DNA of 64,000 bases. Source: Gemmatimonadota bacterium. Lineage in GTDB: Bacteria; Gemmatimonadota; Gemmatimonadetes; Longimicrobiales; Gaopeijiaceae. The DNA lies in the NCBI GenBank assembly GCA_029262115.1, contig JAJCZZ010000034.1, positions 27,366-91,365 on the forward strand, given 5' to 3'. The translations under genes were made by a program, and so were the position numbers. Shown here piece by piece: positions 29,401-37,304 of this stretch. Within the stretch, counting starts at the first letter, position 1. The number at the start of each line of letters is the position of its first letter. The notes under the pieces were generated by a model. The model worked only from the letters and a program-made list of their open reading frames with translations. It did not search any database and was not told where the DNA came from.

Positions 29401-29511
29401 ACCGATGTGACGCGCCGCCATTCCCGACCATTCGCCCCCTTCCTGGGCGGCGAGCGGCGTGGCGAGCGCAAGGGCGGCGAGCGCGGCGGCGAGCATGGAT
29501 CGATTTCGCAT
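26443..29511 (-). CDS. secreted VPS10/sortilin-like beta-propeller protein
   Basis: 1022-aa exported protein, paralogue of the one at 1899-5030. Signal peptide 1-22 (ends ATPLAAQ). Repeated Asp-box motifs ([55 protein letters not shown]) build propellers over about residues 30-720. They are followed by a beta-sandwich-like section (SVHDDAGNFVWSDDVDVRR) and a helical C-terminus. Catalytic activity is unproven in this family. It is the first gene of an operon with an M55 peptidase, proline dehydrogenase, MFS transporter and MprF, suggesting a link to extracellular peptide use or envelope maintenance. Confidence 0.9.
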   Translation of the reverse strand: MRNRSMLAAALAALALATPLAAQEGGEWSGMAARHIGPAGMSGRVSAVDVVLSDRNIIFVAAATGGLFRSSDGGLTWDPVFDDENTLGMGAVAVFQPNPDIVWAGTGEGNPRNSAGVGRGLYKSVDGGDSWRRVGLEASERIHRIVPHPTDPDIVYVGALGPAWSDGQERGVYRTGDGGDTWERVLFTNERTGSADLIMDPSNPDKLFAALWEFRRTPAFFTSGGPGSGLYVSHDGGDSWTELGEDDGLPAGDLGRIGLAISPSDPDVVYALVEASRSRLLRSDDGGASWRTISDREGVAPRPFYYADLRVDPTNENRIYSLHSAIQVSEDQGRTWRTVVPSGIIHGDVHELWIDPDDSRRMIIGEDGGIAFTYDRGDHWRFVENLTLAQFYHISVDMETPYNVYGGLQDNGSWYGPSTVWETKGILNGHWRRVGGGDGFSVMDDPSDPRYGYSMSQQGNLQRFDKVTGLRVGIQPSHPDGTPLRFNWNAGLALDPHDSTTIYLGSQYLHRSRDHGATWEIISPDLTTNDPELQRQMQSGGLSLDATGAENNTTIISIGLSHLEPGVIWIGTDDGNVQLTRDGGQSWTDVTGNIPGAPTRAYVPDVQPSKHDAATAYAVMGAHRSGDWTPYVWRTTNYGRSWQSLAGPGIDGFVRSIEEDPVEPDLLFLGTEFGLHVSLDRGASWEKFTAGVPAVPVRDLVVHPRDADLVLGTHGRGVIIVDDIRPLRRMAAGGFDRDGGPFMFDPPPAHLLEIAEGIGYRSTGHAMQQAETRAFGALLSFWSPEEGSATVSVHDDAGNFVWSDDVDVRRGVNRTAWNLRPSDDADSDRFPGFLEVMPGTYHASLELEGRSSEASLDVLPDPRRQVTVAELRARREAVREIAGWNETAEEARERVERARRAVDIVLETLGDAAAALSDRGRALRDTIDARMQAWFTGPECQGICGGDVLASSIRAPLFGVAGRYGAPTGTDRIRMGHAQAALDDLIVGVNALFRDHVDPYRDALRAAGFTPFPDLEPLRRAR

Positions 29512-29667
29512 CGGGGTCGTCTTCGGGGCTGTTCGGACAAGCGGGTCCCGCTCGGCAACCGGACACTCGGTCCGCGCGTCCGGGTGGGATCTGTCGCCCC
29601 GACAGTACGAAGGGCCCCCGGCAGAGGCTAGCCGGGGACCCCGATCACCATCAACGGTCGGACCTCT

Positions 29668-30975
29668 TCAACCGCCCCCGCCGCCCTCCGCCATCCTGAA
29701 CGTGATGGGAAAGCTGACCCACACGGGTACTCTCTGGTCCCGGTTCAGGGCCGGAGAGAACTCGTAGACGTCGGCCACCGCCAGCGCGGCGCGGTCGACC
29801 GCCGCATTGCCGGAGGAAGCATCGATACGCACGTCCTGCGCCACCCCTTCCTCGTCGATGAAGAAGAAGACCTTGACCATTCCCCCGATCCCGGCGTCGC
29901 GGAGCATGGGCGGATACTCCCGCGCCATGGCCTGGATCACCTCCCGCCGGTTCTGGATCGACGGGGCCACCGTGAAGGGGGTGAACGTGGGGCTCAAGGC
30001 GATCTCTTGGCCTCGAGAGGTGTGTACGGCGGGTGCGTCGGGCTCCACCGCCTCGTCGCTCTGATCGTGCCCCAGGTTCACGTTCACTTCGAGCGAACAG
30101 GCGGCCGCAAACAGACCGATCGCCATGGTCATACGAAGTCCCACACTACTCCAACGACGACGCGACGGGTCGAGCATAAGACGTACCCTCCGTTCGAGCG
30201 ATGATCGACGTTCTCCGAAGCCGGCCCCGACCGGCACTTGACCGAGCGTGCGGGCGCCGACATCCACGAGAAGACGGGCATACGACGGAGCGCCGCTGAG
30301 GCGCCGGGCGAGCACCCGCTGGTCGCAATCGGATTCCACGGCGTCCCGAAGACGGGCGAATCCCCACCACAACGCTGGATTCCACGGCATGAGCATCGGG
30401 AGCATGCCCGCGACCGCCAGGACGACCGGGTCCCGCCTCTTCCGGTGTTCGTCCTCGTGCGCGAGCACCAGCGAACGCTCTTCGGCCGGGAGTCGAAGCG
30501 CCCACTCGGGCAACACGATCTCGGGACTCAGCACGCCGACCACGGCCGGCCCGACCCCCGGCGACACGAGGACGGGCGTGCCGTCCACCACCGCGCGCCG
30601 CCAACTCCTCCGCATTATCTGCAGACGCCGGATGGCCAACAGCGCGACGACCAGAACCGACAGCGAGGCGCCGAGCCAGAGGCCGCTCAGGAGGGCGGGA
30701 ACACCCCACCCGGACATGGCGGACGCGGCCGGTGCCGCGAGATCCGCGAGTGTCGAGCCAACGACGGGTATCGCGGGGCCGAACGTCACGTCGAAGCCGG
30801 CCGGGGCGAGGAGGGCGCGCCGGAGGTCCGGGAGGAGAGCCGGCACGAGTGCCGCCAGCGCGAGCGCCGAAGCCCACAGCCATCGGCGCCGGCCGGCCGA
30901 AACGCGGTCCACCGACTCCGCCGCGGCCAGGATCAGGCCGGATGTCACGACCGCGTAGAGCATCCAAAGCGCCAT
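29668..30975 (-). CDS. M56 family (BlaR1/MecR1-type) membrane metallopeptidase fused to a TonB C-terminal domain
   Basis: 435-aa sensor-like protein. Several membrane helices (about 1-115) are followed by an M56 zinc-protease core with HEDEH (LVLAHEDEHRKRRD, the HExxH motif) and WNPALWWGFARLRDAVESDCD. Another helix is followed by a TonB-like C-terminal domain (about 335-425, YPPMLRDAGIGGMVKVFFFI). BlaR1-type proteins cleave a BlaI/MecI repressor when they sense a signal; here the sensor domain is replaced by TonB-C. GGGAGAG before ATG 30975 fixes the start. No BlaI gene adjoins it, though a BlaI-like palindrome lies upstream at 31049. Confidence 0.85.
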   Translation of the reverse strand: MALWMLYAVVTSGLILAAAESVDRVSAGRRRWLWASALALAALVPALLPDLRRALLAPAGFDVTFGPAIPVVGSTLADLAAPAASAMSGWGVPALLSGLWLGASLSVLVVALLAIRRLQIMRRSWRRAVVDGTPVLVSPGVGPAVVGVLSPEIVLPEWALRLPAEERSLVLAHEDEHRKRRDPVVLAVAGMLPMLMPWNPALWWGFARLRDAVESDCDQRVLARRLSGAPSYARLLVDVGARTLGQVPVGAGFGERRSSLERRVRLMLDPSRRRWSSVGLRMTMAIGLFAAACSLEVNVNLGHDQSDEAVEPDAPAVHTSRGQEIALSPTFTPFTVAPSIQNRREVIQAMAREYPPMLRDAGIGGMVKVFFFIDEEGVAQDVRIDASSGNAAVDRAALAVADVYEFSPALNRDQRVPVWVSFPITFRMAEGGGGG

Positions 30976-31048
30976 CAACTCTCCCTCGAGCCCGAAGCCA
31001 TCGACCGTGAACTGTGCGAAGGTGGAGGGAAGAGACCCTCCATGTCAC

Positions 31049-31060
31049 CTACATCTGTAG
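31049..31060. promoter_or_regulatory. BlaI/CopY-like palindrome CTACATCTGTAG
   Basis: A 12-bp dyad (CTACA-TC-TGTAG) lies 74 bp upstream of the M56 gene start. BlaI/MecI operators centre on TACATATGTA, so this differs by a single base in the core. It is followed towards the gene by a GGAGGG-TCTCTT-CCCTCC hairpin (about 31025-31042). The rest of the 330-bp divergent gap (30976-31305) shows no gene; it must carry the promoters of the M56 gene and the cyclic-di-GMP gene. Confidence 0.5.
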
Positions 31061-31305
31061 TCCGGGTGGCCGGCTCCGCCTCCAGGGTCACGGTCGGCGC
31101 TCCCGGACGCGGGGGTGGGGGTCTGGCCGCACGCCACCGATGCGATCGTGGACGCCGCGGCAACGGCGGCCTTCAAGCAGCTTCGTTGGCGTCGGATCAT
31201 GGTTGTCGGCGACTTCGGGTGCGCGCCCTGTAATGAAATGATAGAGTAGACGCCCTCCGGAACGTCGTCCAGCGACTCCGGGTTTCGCCTTCACCTTTCG
31301 ATCCG

Positions 31306-33360
31306 ATGGCCTTGGAACTCAGCGACAAGGCGATTCCCCCCCGGGCCCACGCGATTTCCGCGGTGGCTCTGCTCGCCCCGGTGACCGCGGTTGCGCTCGG
31401 CGCGGATGTGCTGGGAAGCTCGGGTCCCCTTGTCTGGTTGCTCTCTCTGATCCCGGCCTTTCTCCTGGCCTACTACCGGGGATGGCGGGGCGTTGCGACG
31501 GCGTTGGCCGTGGGAATGGCGACGCTGTCCATCACGGAGGCGACGCTGAGCGCGTTCGGGCGCGATCTGCCCGACATCCTGTTCGGCGTCGTCGTGGCCT
31601 ACATCGGCATCTCCCTGGCGGTCGGCCTCCTCGCGGACCGACTTCACAAGGATCGGGCGGCGGTGGAGGATATGGCCTTCACCGACCTTCTCACCCATCT
31701 CCCCAACCGTCGTCACGCCCGCCTCTTTCTCGAGAACGAATTCGCGGCTGCCGAGCGCGGCCGACAGCTCTCGGTCGTCCTGTTCGACCTGGACCACTTC
31801 AAGGCGTACAACGACCGGCATGGCCACGCGGCGGGCGACGAAGCCCTGGCGGAGTTCGCCGCGCTCCTCGGGGAGATGACGCGTCGGATGGATCTGTCCG
31901 CACGCTTCGGCGGGGAGGAGTTCGTGTCCGTACTCGCCGCCACGGATACCGAGGGCGCCCTCGTCTTCGCCGACCGCATCCGCGCGGCCTTGGGCAGCCG
32001 CACCCTTCCGACCGGCGAAACGCTGACCCTGAGCGCCGGAGCGGCCACCTACCACCCGAGCATGCGTTCACCGGACGAACTGCTCGCGGCCGCCGACCAC
32101 GCCCTCTACCAGAGCAAGCACGAAGGGAGAAACCGCGTTCGGCTGTTCGGCCACACCTTGATGGACCATGCGATGCCGTCCCACGACGCCGCGGAGGGAC
32201 TCCGGGATCGACTGGGTGGAGACACGAGCGAGTATCCCCGGCCCTCCGACGAGATCGGTAGGACGCGGCCTCCCCTGACGCTGCTGCCCCACCAGATCAC
32301 GGGATTCGGCGAAGGACGCGAAGTCCTTGTGGTGGAGGACGATCCGCAGGTACGCGCTCTCGTCTCCACCTATCTCTCCCGGGAAGGGTTCGTGGTGGTC
32401 GAGGCACCCGACGTGGCCGCGGGAATCCGTGAATTGAGCGTGGAGTTCGATCTGGTCGTCACCGATCTTCGGCTACCGGGAGCGCCCGGAACCGATCTGG
32501 TGGCGGCGGCGAAGTCACGGTGGCCGGACACCCAGGTCGTGGTCATCACCGGCTTGCACGATGCCAAGGTCGCGGCCGACGCGCTGAACGCCGGGGCGGA
32601 CCAGTATCTGTTCAAGCCCTTCGGGATGCCGGATCTGCGACGCGAACTCCTCTCGGCGCTTCAGCGCCGGGATCTTCGCGCGGCCGAACGGGAGGAACGC
32701 CGGAGCCAACCGGACGATGTGCGGGACCGCTCGGCGCAGACGCACGCGGCGGTCCTGCGCGCGGCCGCTCTCCTGGCAGACGCCGGAGAGACCCACGAAC
32801 CGTATCTCGCGGGCCACTCGGCGCGGGTGCAGGCCTACTCAATGGTCATCGCGGAGACGGTGGACCCGGGTGCAGAGCGGATCGACCGCGAGGCCCTCAG
32901 GTACGGAGCGGCGTTTCACGACATCGGCATGTTGGGCGTCCCGGCGTCGGTCGTCGGGCATCCCGGACCGCTCGACTCCGATCAGTGGGCACGGGTGCGG
33001 GCGCACCCGGCACGCGGCCGCCGCATCCTCGACGCGGTTCTCGACGACAGGGACCTGCTCGCCGCCGTCACATGGCATCACGAACGGTGGGACGGAACGG
33101 GCTACCCGGACGGCTTGGCGGGAGAGGGGATCCCCCTGTGCGCCCGTGTCGTCGGCTTGTGCGAAACGCTCGACGCGATCACGTCGGATCGTCCGTTCCG
33201 GCCCGCGATGACCTGGGAGCAGGCGATGGAGGTGCTACGAACGGAGGCGGGGCACCGCTTCGATCCGGAACTCGTGGCCGCCGCGGAGTCGTGTGAGGCC
33301 ACGCTGCGCACGGTATACGACGCGCGGGCCGACCATACGAACGACGAAGCGGACGCGTAA
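31306..33360 (+). CDS. GGDEF - response regulator - HD-GYP fusion (cyclic-di-GMP turnover)
   Basis: 684-aa protein combining opposite activities. Residues about 15-110 hold four membrane helices. A diguanylate cyclase domain (about 120-280) keeps the active site GGEEF and an inhibitory RxxD site (RRMD five residues earlier). A receiver domain (about 340-460) has the acidic pair VEDD, phospho-acceptor Asp in VVTDLRLPG and Lys in LFKPF. An HD-GYP phosphodiesterase domain (about 485-665) keeps AFHDIGML and HHERWDGTGYPDGL. It can therefore in principle make and destroy cyclic-di-GMP, with phosphorylation of the middle domain as a switch. No histidine kinase adjoins it. Confidence 0.93.
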   Translation: MALELSDKAIPPRAHAISAVALLAPVTAVALGADVLGSSGPLVWLLSLIPAFLLAYYRGWRGVATALAVGMATLSITEATLSAFGRDLPDILFGVVVAYIGISLAVGLLADRLHKDRAAVEDMAFTDLLTHLPNRRHARLFLENEFAAAERGRQLSVVLFDLDHFKAYNDRHGHAAGDEALAEFAALLGEMTRRMDLSARFGGEEFVSVLAATDTEGALVFADRIRAALGSRTLPTGETLTLSAGAATYHPSMRSPDELLAAADHALYQSKHEGRNRVRLFGHTLMDHAMPSHDAAEGLRDRLGGDTSEYPRPSDEIGRTRPPLTLLPHQITGFGEGREVLVVEDDPQVRALVSTYLSREGFVVVEAPDVAAGIRELSVEFDLVVTDLRLPGAPGTDLVAAAKSRWPDTQVVVITGLHDAKVAADALNAGADQYLFKPFGMPDLRRELLSALQRRDLRAAEREERRSQPDDVRDRSAQTHAAVLRAAALLADAGETHEPYLAGHSARVQAYSMVIAETVDPGAERIDREALRYGAAFHDIGMLGVPASVVGHPGPLDSDQWARVRAHPARGRRILDAVLDDRDLLAAVTWHHERWDGTGYPDGLAGEGIPLCARVVGLCETLDAITSDRPFRPAMTWEQAMEVLRTEAGHRFDPELVAAAESCEATLRTVYDARADHTNDEADA

Positions 33361-33393
33361 CCGCCCGGCCGACTCGGCCGCCGGCACGCCACA

Positions 33394-34014
33394 CTAGAAG
33401 GCGATCACCACCGCCACGTCGGCCACCAGGTAACGCATCCGGAGGAGCCCGCCGTCCGGCAGCCCCGAGTTGACGGCGGTGACCCGAACGCCGGGGCTCA
33501 ACCCGACCGGACCGGCCGCGCCGAGGTAGACGCCGGCTCCGATCTCCCCGCCGTACCCGAGACTGCTGACCGCGTCCGGGTAGTCGGGATGGTCTCCCAG
33601 TTCGACGCGGGTCGTCAGTCCGCCGACCCGTATCCACGGGATGACGTGGCGATGAAGGTTCACGTTGAAGCGCATCCCGATCTCGACGTTCGTGGCCACG
33701 AACGACCCGTCGGTGTCGCAGCCGGCGTCCTCACAGGCGAAGCGGTGCTGACTGAAGCCCACGAAGGTCGTCCGGGTTGACGTGCGGGTGACGCCGAAGG
33801 CCATCCCGAACGACCGGTCCGCCGTCGCGCCCTCCGCTGGCCGCGCTCCGTCCGCGAACGAGCCGATAGGAATGGACGCACCGCCGCGTACCTCGAGCAC
33901 GAACGGCGGCGCCTGTGCCGCCGCGTCCGGAGCCAGGACGGCCGAAACTGAAATGACAAGCAGCGCAATACGCGCGGATTCGACCAACGATCGGTGGGTC
34001 AAACGTCCCTCCAT
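33394..34014 (-). CDS. small outer-membrane beta-barrel protein
   Basis: 206-aa exported protein with a signal peptide (about 1-34, ending VLAPDAAAQ) and alternating-residue beta strands throughout, ending in aromatic Phe (VADVAVVIAF), the usual signal for outer-membrane assembly. It contains a Cys pair, ACEDAGCD, probably an extracellular loop disulfide. The pattern resembles OmpW/OmpA-like eight-stranded barrels; function unknown. ATG at 34014 gives the leader. The open frame continues upstream antisense to the aminotransferase gene, but only this part looks coding. Confidence 0.78.
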   Translation of the reverse strand: MEGRLTHRSLVESARIALLVISVSAVLAPDAAAQAPPFVLEVRGGASIPIGSFADGARPAEGATADRSFGMAFGVTRTSTRTTFVGFSQHRFACEDAGCDTDGSFVATNVEIGMRFNVNLHRHVIPWIRVGGLTTRVELGDHPDYPDAVSSLGYGGEIGAGVYLGAAGPVGLSPGVRVTAVNSGLPDGGLLRMRYLVADVAVVIAF

Positions 34015-34140
34015 AGGGTGATTCGGCACGCTGTGACGCCGCGTCCATTGTACGCGACCAATCCGATTCCGGGCCCGTTGCCGAGCCACGACCGGCCCGG
34101 CATCATGGGAGGCCCTTTCCAACACTTCAGCGCCGAACCC

Positions 34141-35319
34141 ATGACCCAGGTCACCCGAACCGCTCGCAGGACCCACACCTTCTCCGAGTCGGTCATCCGT
34201 GAGATGACCCGAGTCGCGCGTGAGCACGACGCCGTGAATCTGGCGCAGGGCTTTCCCGACTTCCCCGCCCCGTCCGTCCTGAAAGATGCAGCATGTGCCG
34301 CGATTCAGGCAGACGTGAACCAATATGCCATCACCTGGGGCACCGCCTCCATGCGGGCGGCCCTCGAACGAAAGTACCTCGACTGGTACGGCATGCAGGT
34401 CGACGGTGCCCGCGAAATCACGGTGACGTGCGGTGGGACCGAGGCGATGGCGGCCGTGATGCTGGCTCTGGTCGACCCGGGCGAAGAAGTCATTGTCCTG
34501 GAGCCCTTCTACGAGAACTACGGGCCCGACGCCGTCCTGTGCGAGGCCAAACCGGTGTTCCTCCCGCTGGAGGCGCCCGACTTCCGGCTGGACCTCGACC
34601 GACTCCGGTCGCTGATCACGCCGCGCACCCGGGCCATCGTGGTCAACACGCCGAACAATCCGACCGGTCGCGTCTTCGACCGCGACGAGATGGAGGGGCT
34701 GGCCGCCGTCTGTCGGGAGCACGACCTGCTGGCCATCACCGACGAGATCTACGAGCACATCCTGTACGAGGGCACGCATCACTGCCTGGCGACGTTCGAT
34801 GGGATGCGGGAGCGCACGGTCGTCGTGAGCGGCGCGTCGAAGACGTTCTCGGTTACGGGATGGCGGGTTGGCACGATCATCGCCCCCGCGCCGTTGACCG
34901 ATGCGATCCGAAAAGTTCATGACTTCCTGACCGTCGGGGCCCCCGCCCCGCTCCAGGAGGCGTGCGCGGTCGGGATGAACCAACTGGACCGGTCCTACTA
35001 CGCGGACATGGTCGAGGGCTATCGGGAGCGGAGGGAGGTCCTGGTGCCCGCGCTGCAGGAAGCCGGCTTCAAGTGCGGGCCTCCTGAGGGGGCTTACTAC
35101 GTCCTGGCCGACTTCTCCGAGCTGTCGCGTGACGAAGACGCGACCACATTCGCCAAGCGCCTCACACGTGAGGGTGGGGTCGCCTCCGTACCAGGTTCGA
35201 GCTTCTTCAGCGAGCCGGAGCGTGGGCGCTCGCTCATCCGTTTCGCCTTCTGCAAGCGGGTCGAGACGTTGCACGAGGCGGCCGACCGGCTGCGGGCCTT
35301 CACCGGCCGCGGCGGATGA
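34141..35319 (+). CDS. class I/II PLP-dependent aminotransferase
   Basis: 392-aa fold-type I aminotransferase. It starts with the conserved NLAQGFPDFPAP. It has TCGGTEAMAAVMLALVDPGE, the substrate-contact segment VVNTPNNPTGRVFDRDE, Asp/Tyr cofactor contacts in ITDEIYEHI, and the Schiff-base lysine in SGASKTFSVTGWRVG. This pattern is shared by kynurenine/methionine-type and aspartate-type enzymes (for example YbdL, KAT), so the amino donor remains open. ATG at 34141 is chosen because homology begins right after it. Monocistronic; convergent with the haem protein gene downstream. Confidence 0.92.
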   Translation: MTQVTRTARRTHTFSESVIREMTRVAREHDAVNLAQGFPDFPAPSVLKDAACAAIQADVNQYAITWGTASMRAALERKYLDWYGMQVDGAREITVTCGGTEAMAAVMLALVDPGEEVIVLEPFYENYGPDAVLCEAKPVFLPLEAPDFRLDLDRLRSLITPRTRAIVVNTPNNPTGRVFDRDEMEGLAAVCREHDLLAITDEIYEHILYEGTHHCLATFDGMRERTVVVSGASKTFSVTGWRVGTIIAPAPLTDAIRKVHDFLTVGAPAPLQEACAVGMNQLDRSYYADMVEGYRERREVLVPALQEAGFKCGPPEGAYYVLADFSELSRDEDATTFAKRLTREGGVASVPGSSFFSEPERGRSLIRFAFCKRVETLHEAADRLRAFTGRGG

Positions 35320-35363
35320 GGCTACGGAGTCTCCGTCGGCCCTCCGGACCGACGCGGCAGCCT

Positions 35364-36716
35364 CTACCGACCCATCCGGAGCAGCTCGGGCTTCGTATCG
35401 CGAAGGATGTCCAGCGTCGTCGCGCGGTCCTCAGCGTTCAGGTGCCTGAACACCTCGCTTCGGTCCTCGCCTGACAGGACGGCGACGAGGCGGCGGGCCA
35501 CGACCTCCTTCGCCAGAGTGGGGAGGGCGTCGAATGCCTCGGTGTAGACGAGGAAGCTCAGCGGATACCGGAACAGGCGGGTCTCCAGGTCGAGCTCACG
35601 GAGCGAGCGGCCTTCCATGCTCCAGGGTCCCCGCGCGGCGAAGTCGACGGCGAATGAGGACGTGCCCGACACCGGTCCGTCGAGGGGCGCCTCCTTCACG
35701 AAGAGGAGCGCACGGACCAGCCGCTCGGCCGGGCCTTCGACGCGGGCGATCGTGGTCGGCATGTGCCCTTCCCCCTCCGACTCCCCACCCCGGGTGCGCG
35801 TCACGGTCGCCTCGAGTTCCAACGCTTCCGTCGTCTCCTCGTGGAGCAGCGTGATGAGGTTGTGCAGCTGAGCTTGATGGGTGAGCACCATGAGCGCGAC
35901 CAGATCGCTGTGCGGCGTCAGATAGGCATCGACGTAGAAACGGTCCTCCAACGCGTCGACGTTTCCCCCAGCGGCGAAGTCGACGGCCTGCAGGTAGCGG
36001 GCCTTGTCCGACACCTCGTGGCTCAGGTCGGGGGCGTACACGTTGCCGGCGTGCGCCATGTCGCCGTGCGTCCCGGTCACGTACCAGCCACCCCACCGAT
36101 CCTCGATGGGCGTCCGGTCGTTCGTGCCCCCCTGATGGACGTTCGTGATGGGATATCCAAGCCGGTCCACGAGCACCGAGCGCACGATGAGACCGGGCAC
36201 GCCCCCCGTCACCGAACGGGATTCGTGGCACATCAGACAGGTCGTGGTCTCACGGGTGAACCGCGCCGTCTCGGGGTCGGTCTGGCTCAGGGTGTAGAAC
36301 ACCGCCCCCGCGACCGGATCGATCGACGCGATCTCGAGGAAGGGGCTTTCCTGCACCCACCCGACATAGACCTCGTCGTTGAAGTAGAGGGCGCGGGGGG
36401 TCCACGGCGCGATCCGGTCGGTCTGGAGACTGGTCCTGGAAAACACGAGGGTCTGGGACGACGCCGGGATCTCCAGCGCCTCCAGGAGCGCCGGCAGGTA
36501 CCCACGGAGCGAGTCGTACGTCAGGGAAAGCTCGCCAGTGGCCAGACGCGCTTGCAGCCGAGCCACCGGGTCGTCCAGATCGGCGATGCGGCTCGGTGCG
36601 GCGTCCGTTCCGGCCCGCGCCACTACAGTGGTGGCGCCCGGGAGGACGTCCGAATCCGCTTGCTGAAGCGCGACCACGGTCGCCCCCACCAGCGTGAGAA
36701 GAATTGCGGATCTCAT
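35364..36716 (-). CDS. exported c-type haem protein of unknown function
   Basis: 450-aa protein with a cleavable leader (about 1-19) and one haem-binding motif CLMCH (Cys160, Cys163, His164) in TTTCLMCHESRSV. Around it are conserved-looking blocks (RALYFNDEVYVGWVQ, PGLIVRSVLVDRLGYP, NVHQGGTNDRTPIEDRWGGW) that I recognise only from hypothetical proteins predicted to be periplasmic cytochromes. A helical second half contains HNLITLLHEE. It is probably a periplasmic electron carrier or oxidoreductase. Divergent from the zinc-ribbon gene, with a palindrome between them. Confidence 0.75.
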   Translation of the reverse strand: MRSAILLTLVGATVVALQQADSDVLPGATTVVARAGTDAAPSRIADLDDPVARLQARLATGELSLTYDSLRGYLPALLEALEIPASSQTLVFSRTSLQTDRIAPWTPRALYFNDEVYVGWVQESPFLEIASIDPVAGAVFYTLSQTDPETARFTRETTTCLMCHESRSVTGGVPGLIVRSVLVDRLGYPITNVHQGGTNDRTPIEDRWGGWYVTGTHGDMAHAGNVYAPDLSHEVSDKARYLQAVDFAAGGNVDALEDRFYVDAYLTPHSDLVALMVLTHQAQLHNLITLLHEETTEALELEATVTRTRGGESEGEGHMPTTIARVEGPAERLVRALLFVKEAPLDGPVSGTSSFAVDFAARGPWSMEGRSLRELDLETRLFRYPLSFLVYTEAFDALPTLAKEVVARRLVAVLSGEDRSEVFRHLNAEDRATTLDILRDTKPELLRMGR

Positions 36717-36753
36717 ACGGTCGGTACCGGTAGCGATGAAGTGATCCCCTTTC

Positions 36754-36771
36754 TATCATCGACACATGATA
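36754..36771. promoter_or_regulatory. AT-rich palindrome in divergent promoter region
   Basis: TATCAT-CGACAC-ATGATA is a perfect 6-bp inverted repeat with a 6-bp spacer, standing out from GC-rich surroundings. It lies 38 bp upstream of the haem-protein start and 35 bp before the GTG at 36807. The position fits an operator or overlapping promoter elements for both genes. No regulator is identified. Confidence 0.4.
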
Positions 36772-36806
36772 ATAGTGGACTGCTGTGAATACGGGACGGG
36801 CCACAG

Positions 36807-37232
36807 GTGACGAACGTCGACGAGACGCCCCATCGGCACGTGGTCGTGCCGGGGACGGCCGTTCTCTTCGGATACGAGCCGACTCCGGTCGACCTCCACC
36901 TCGTGCCGCGTCCGACGCGCTGGCGGGTCGGCGGGGCCGTCCGCATCGGGGCCGTGGCCGGGGTGCTGACACCCCTCGCGGCCGTTGTGCCCCCGCACGC
37001 GCCGTGGGCCCTCGGCGTCCTGGGAACGGGCGCCATCCTGGTGCATCGCCGTCTCAACGAGCGCTTCACCGTTTCGTCCGCGGACGGCGCGTGCCCGAAG
37101 TGCGGGGGCCGACTGAGCGCCGGCGGCGGACGCCTGCGGCGCCCACACCCCGCCTCATGCGAGTCGTGCCACAACGAGTTCGGTATCGAAGTTGCGCCGG
37201 GAGCGATCGACGAGATCTCCCTCGACGCGTAG
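36807..37232 (+). CDS. small membrane protein with a C-terminal zinc ribbon
   Basis: 141 aa, GTG start at 36807. A polar N-terminus (1-40) is followed by two hydrophobic segments (about 45-62 and 65-80). A cytosolic zinc ribbon has CPKCGG (about 96) and CESCHNEF (about 119). The second pair reads CxxCH but in this setting is more likely a metal-ribbon half than a haem site. I do not recognise the family. It lies 45 bp before the sigma-factor gene, so it may share its transcript. Confidence 0.65.
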   Translation: MTNVDETPHRHVVVPGTAVLFGYEPTPVDLHLVPRPTRWRVGGAVRIGAVAGVLTPLAAVVPPHAPWALGVLGTGAILVHRRLNERFTVSSADGACPKCGGRLSAGGGRLRRPHPASCESCHNEFGIEVAPGAIDEISLDA

Positions 37233-37304
37233 GGAGCGGCGCGCGCCTTCGGAGACGGGGAGCACCACGGGCAACGGTTGGCCGAGGTCACCTCACTCAG
37301 GGGT

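Noticed and set aside
34015..35274. Long upstream extension of the small barrel protein frame
   Set aside because: It is antisense to a well-conserved aminotransferase, and the signal peptide begins at 34014.
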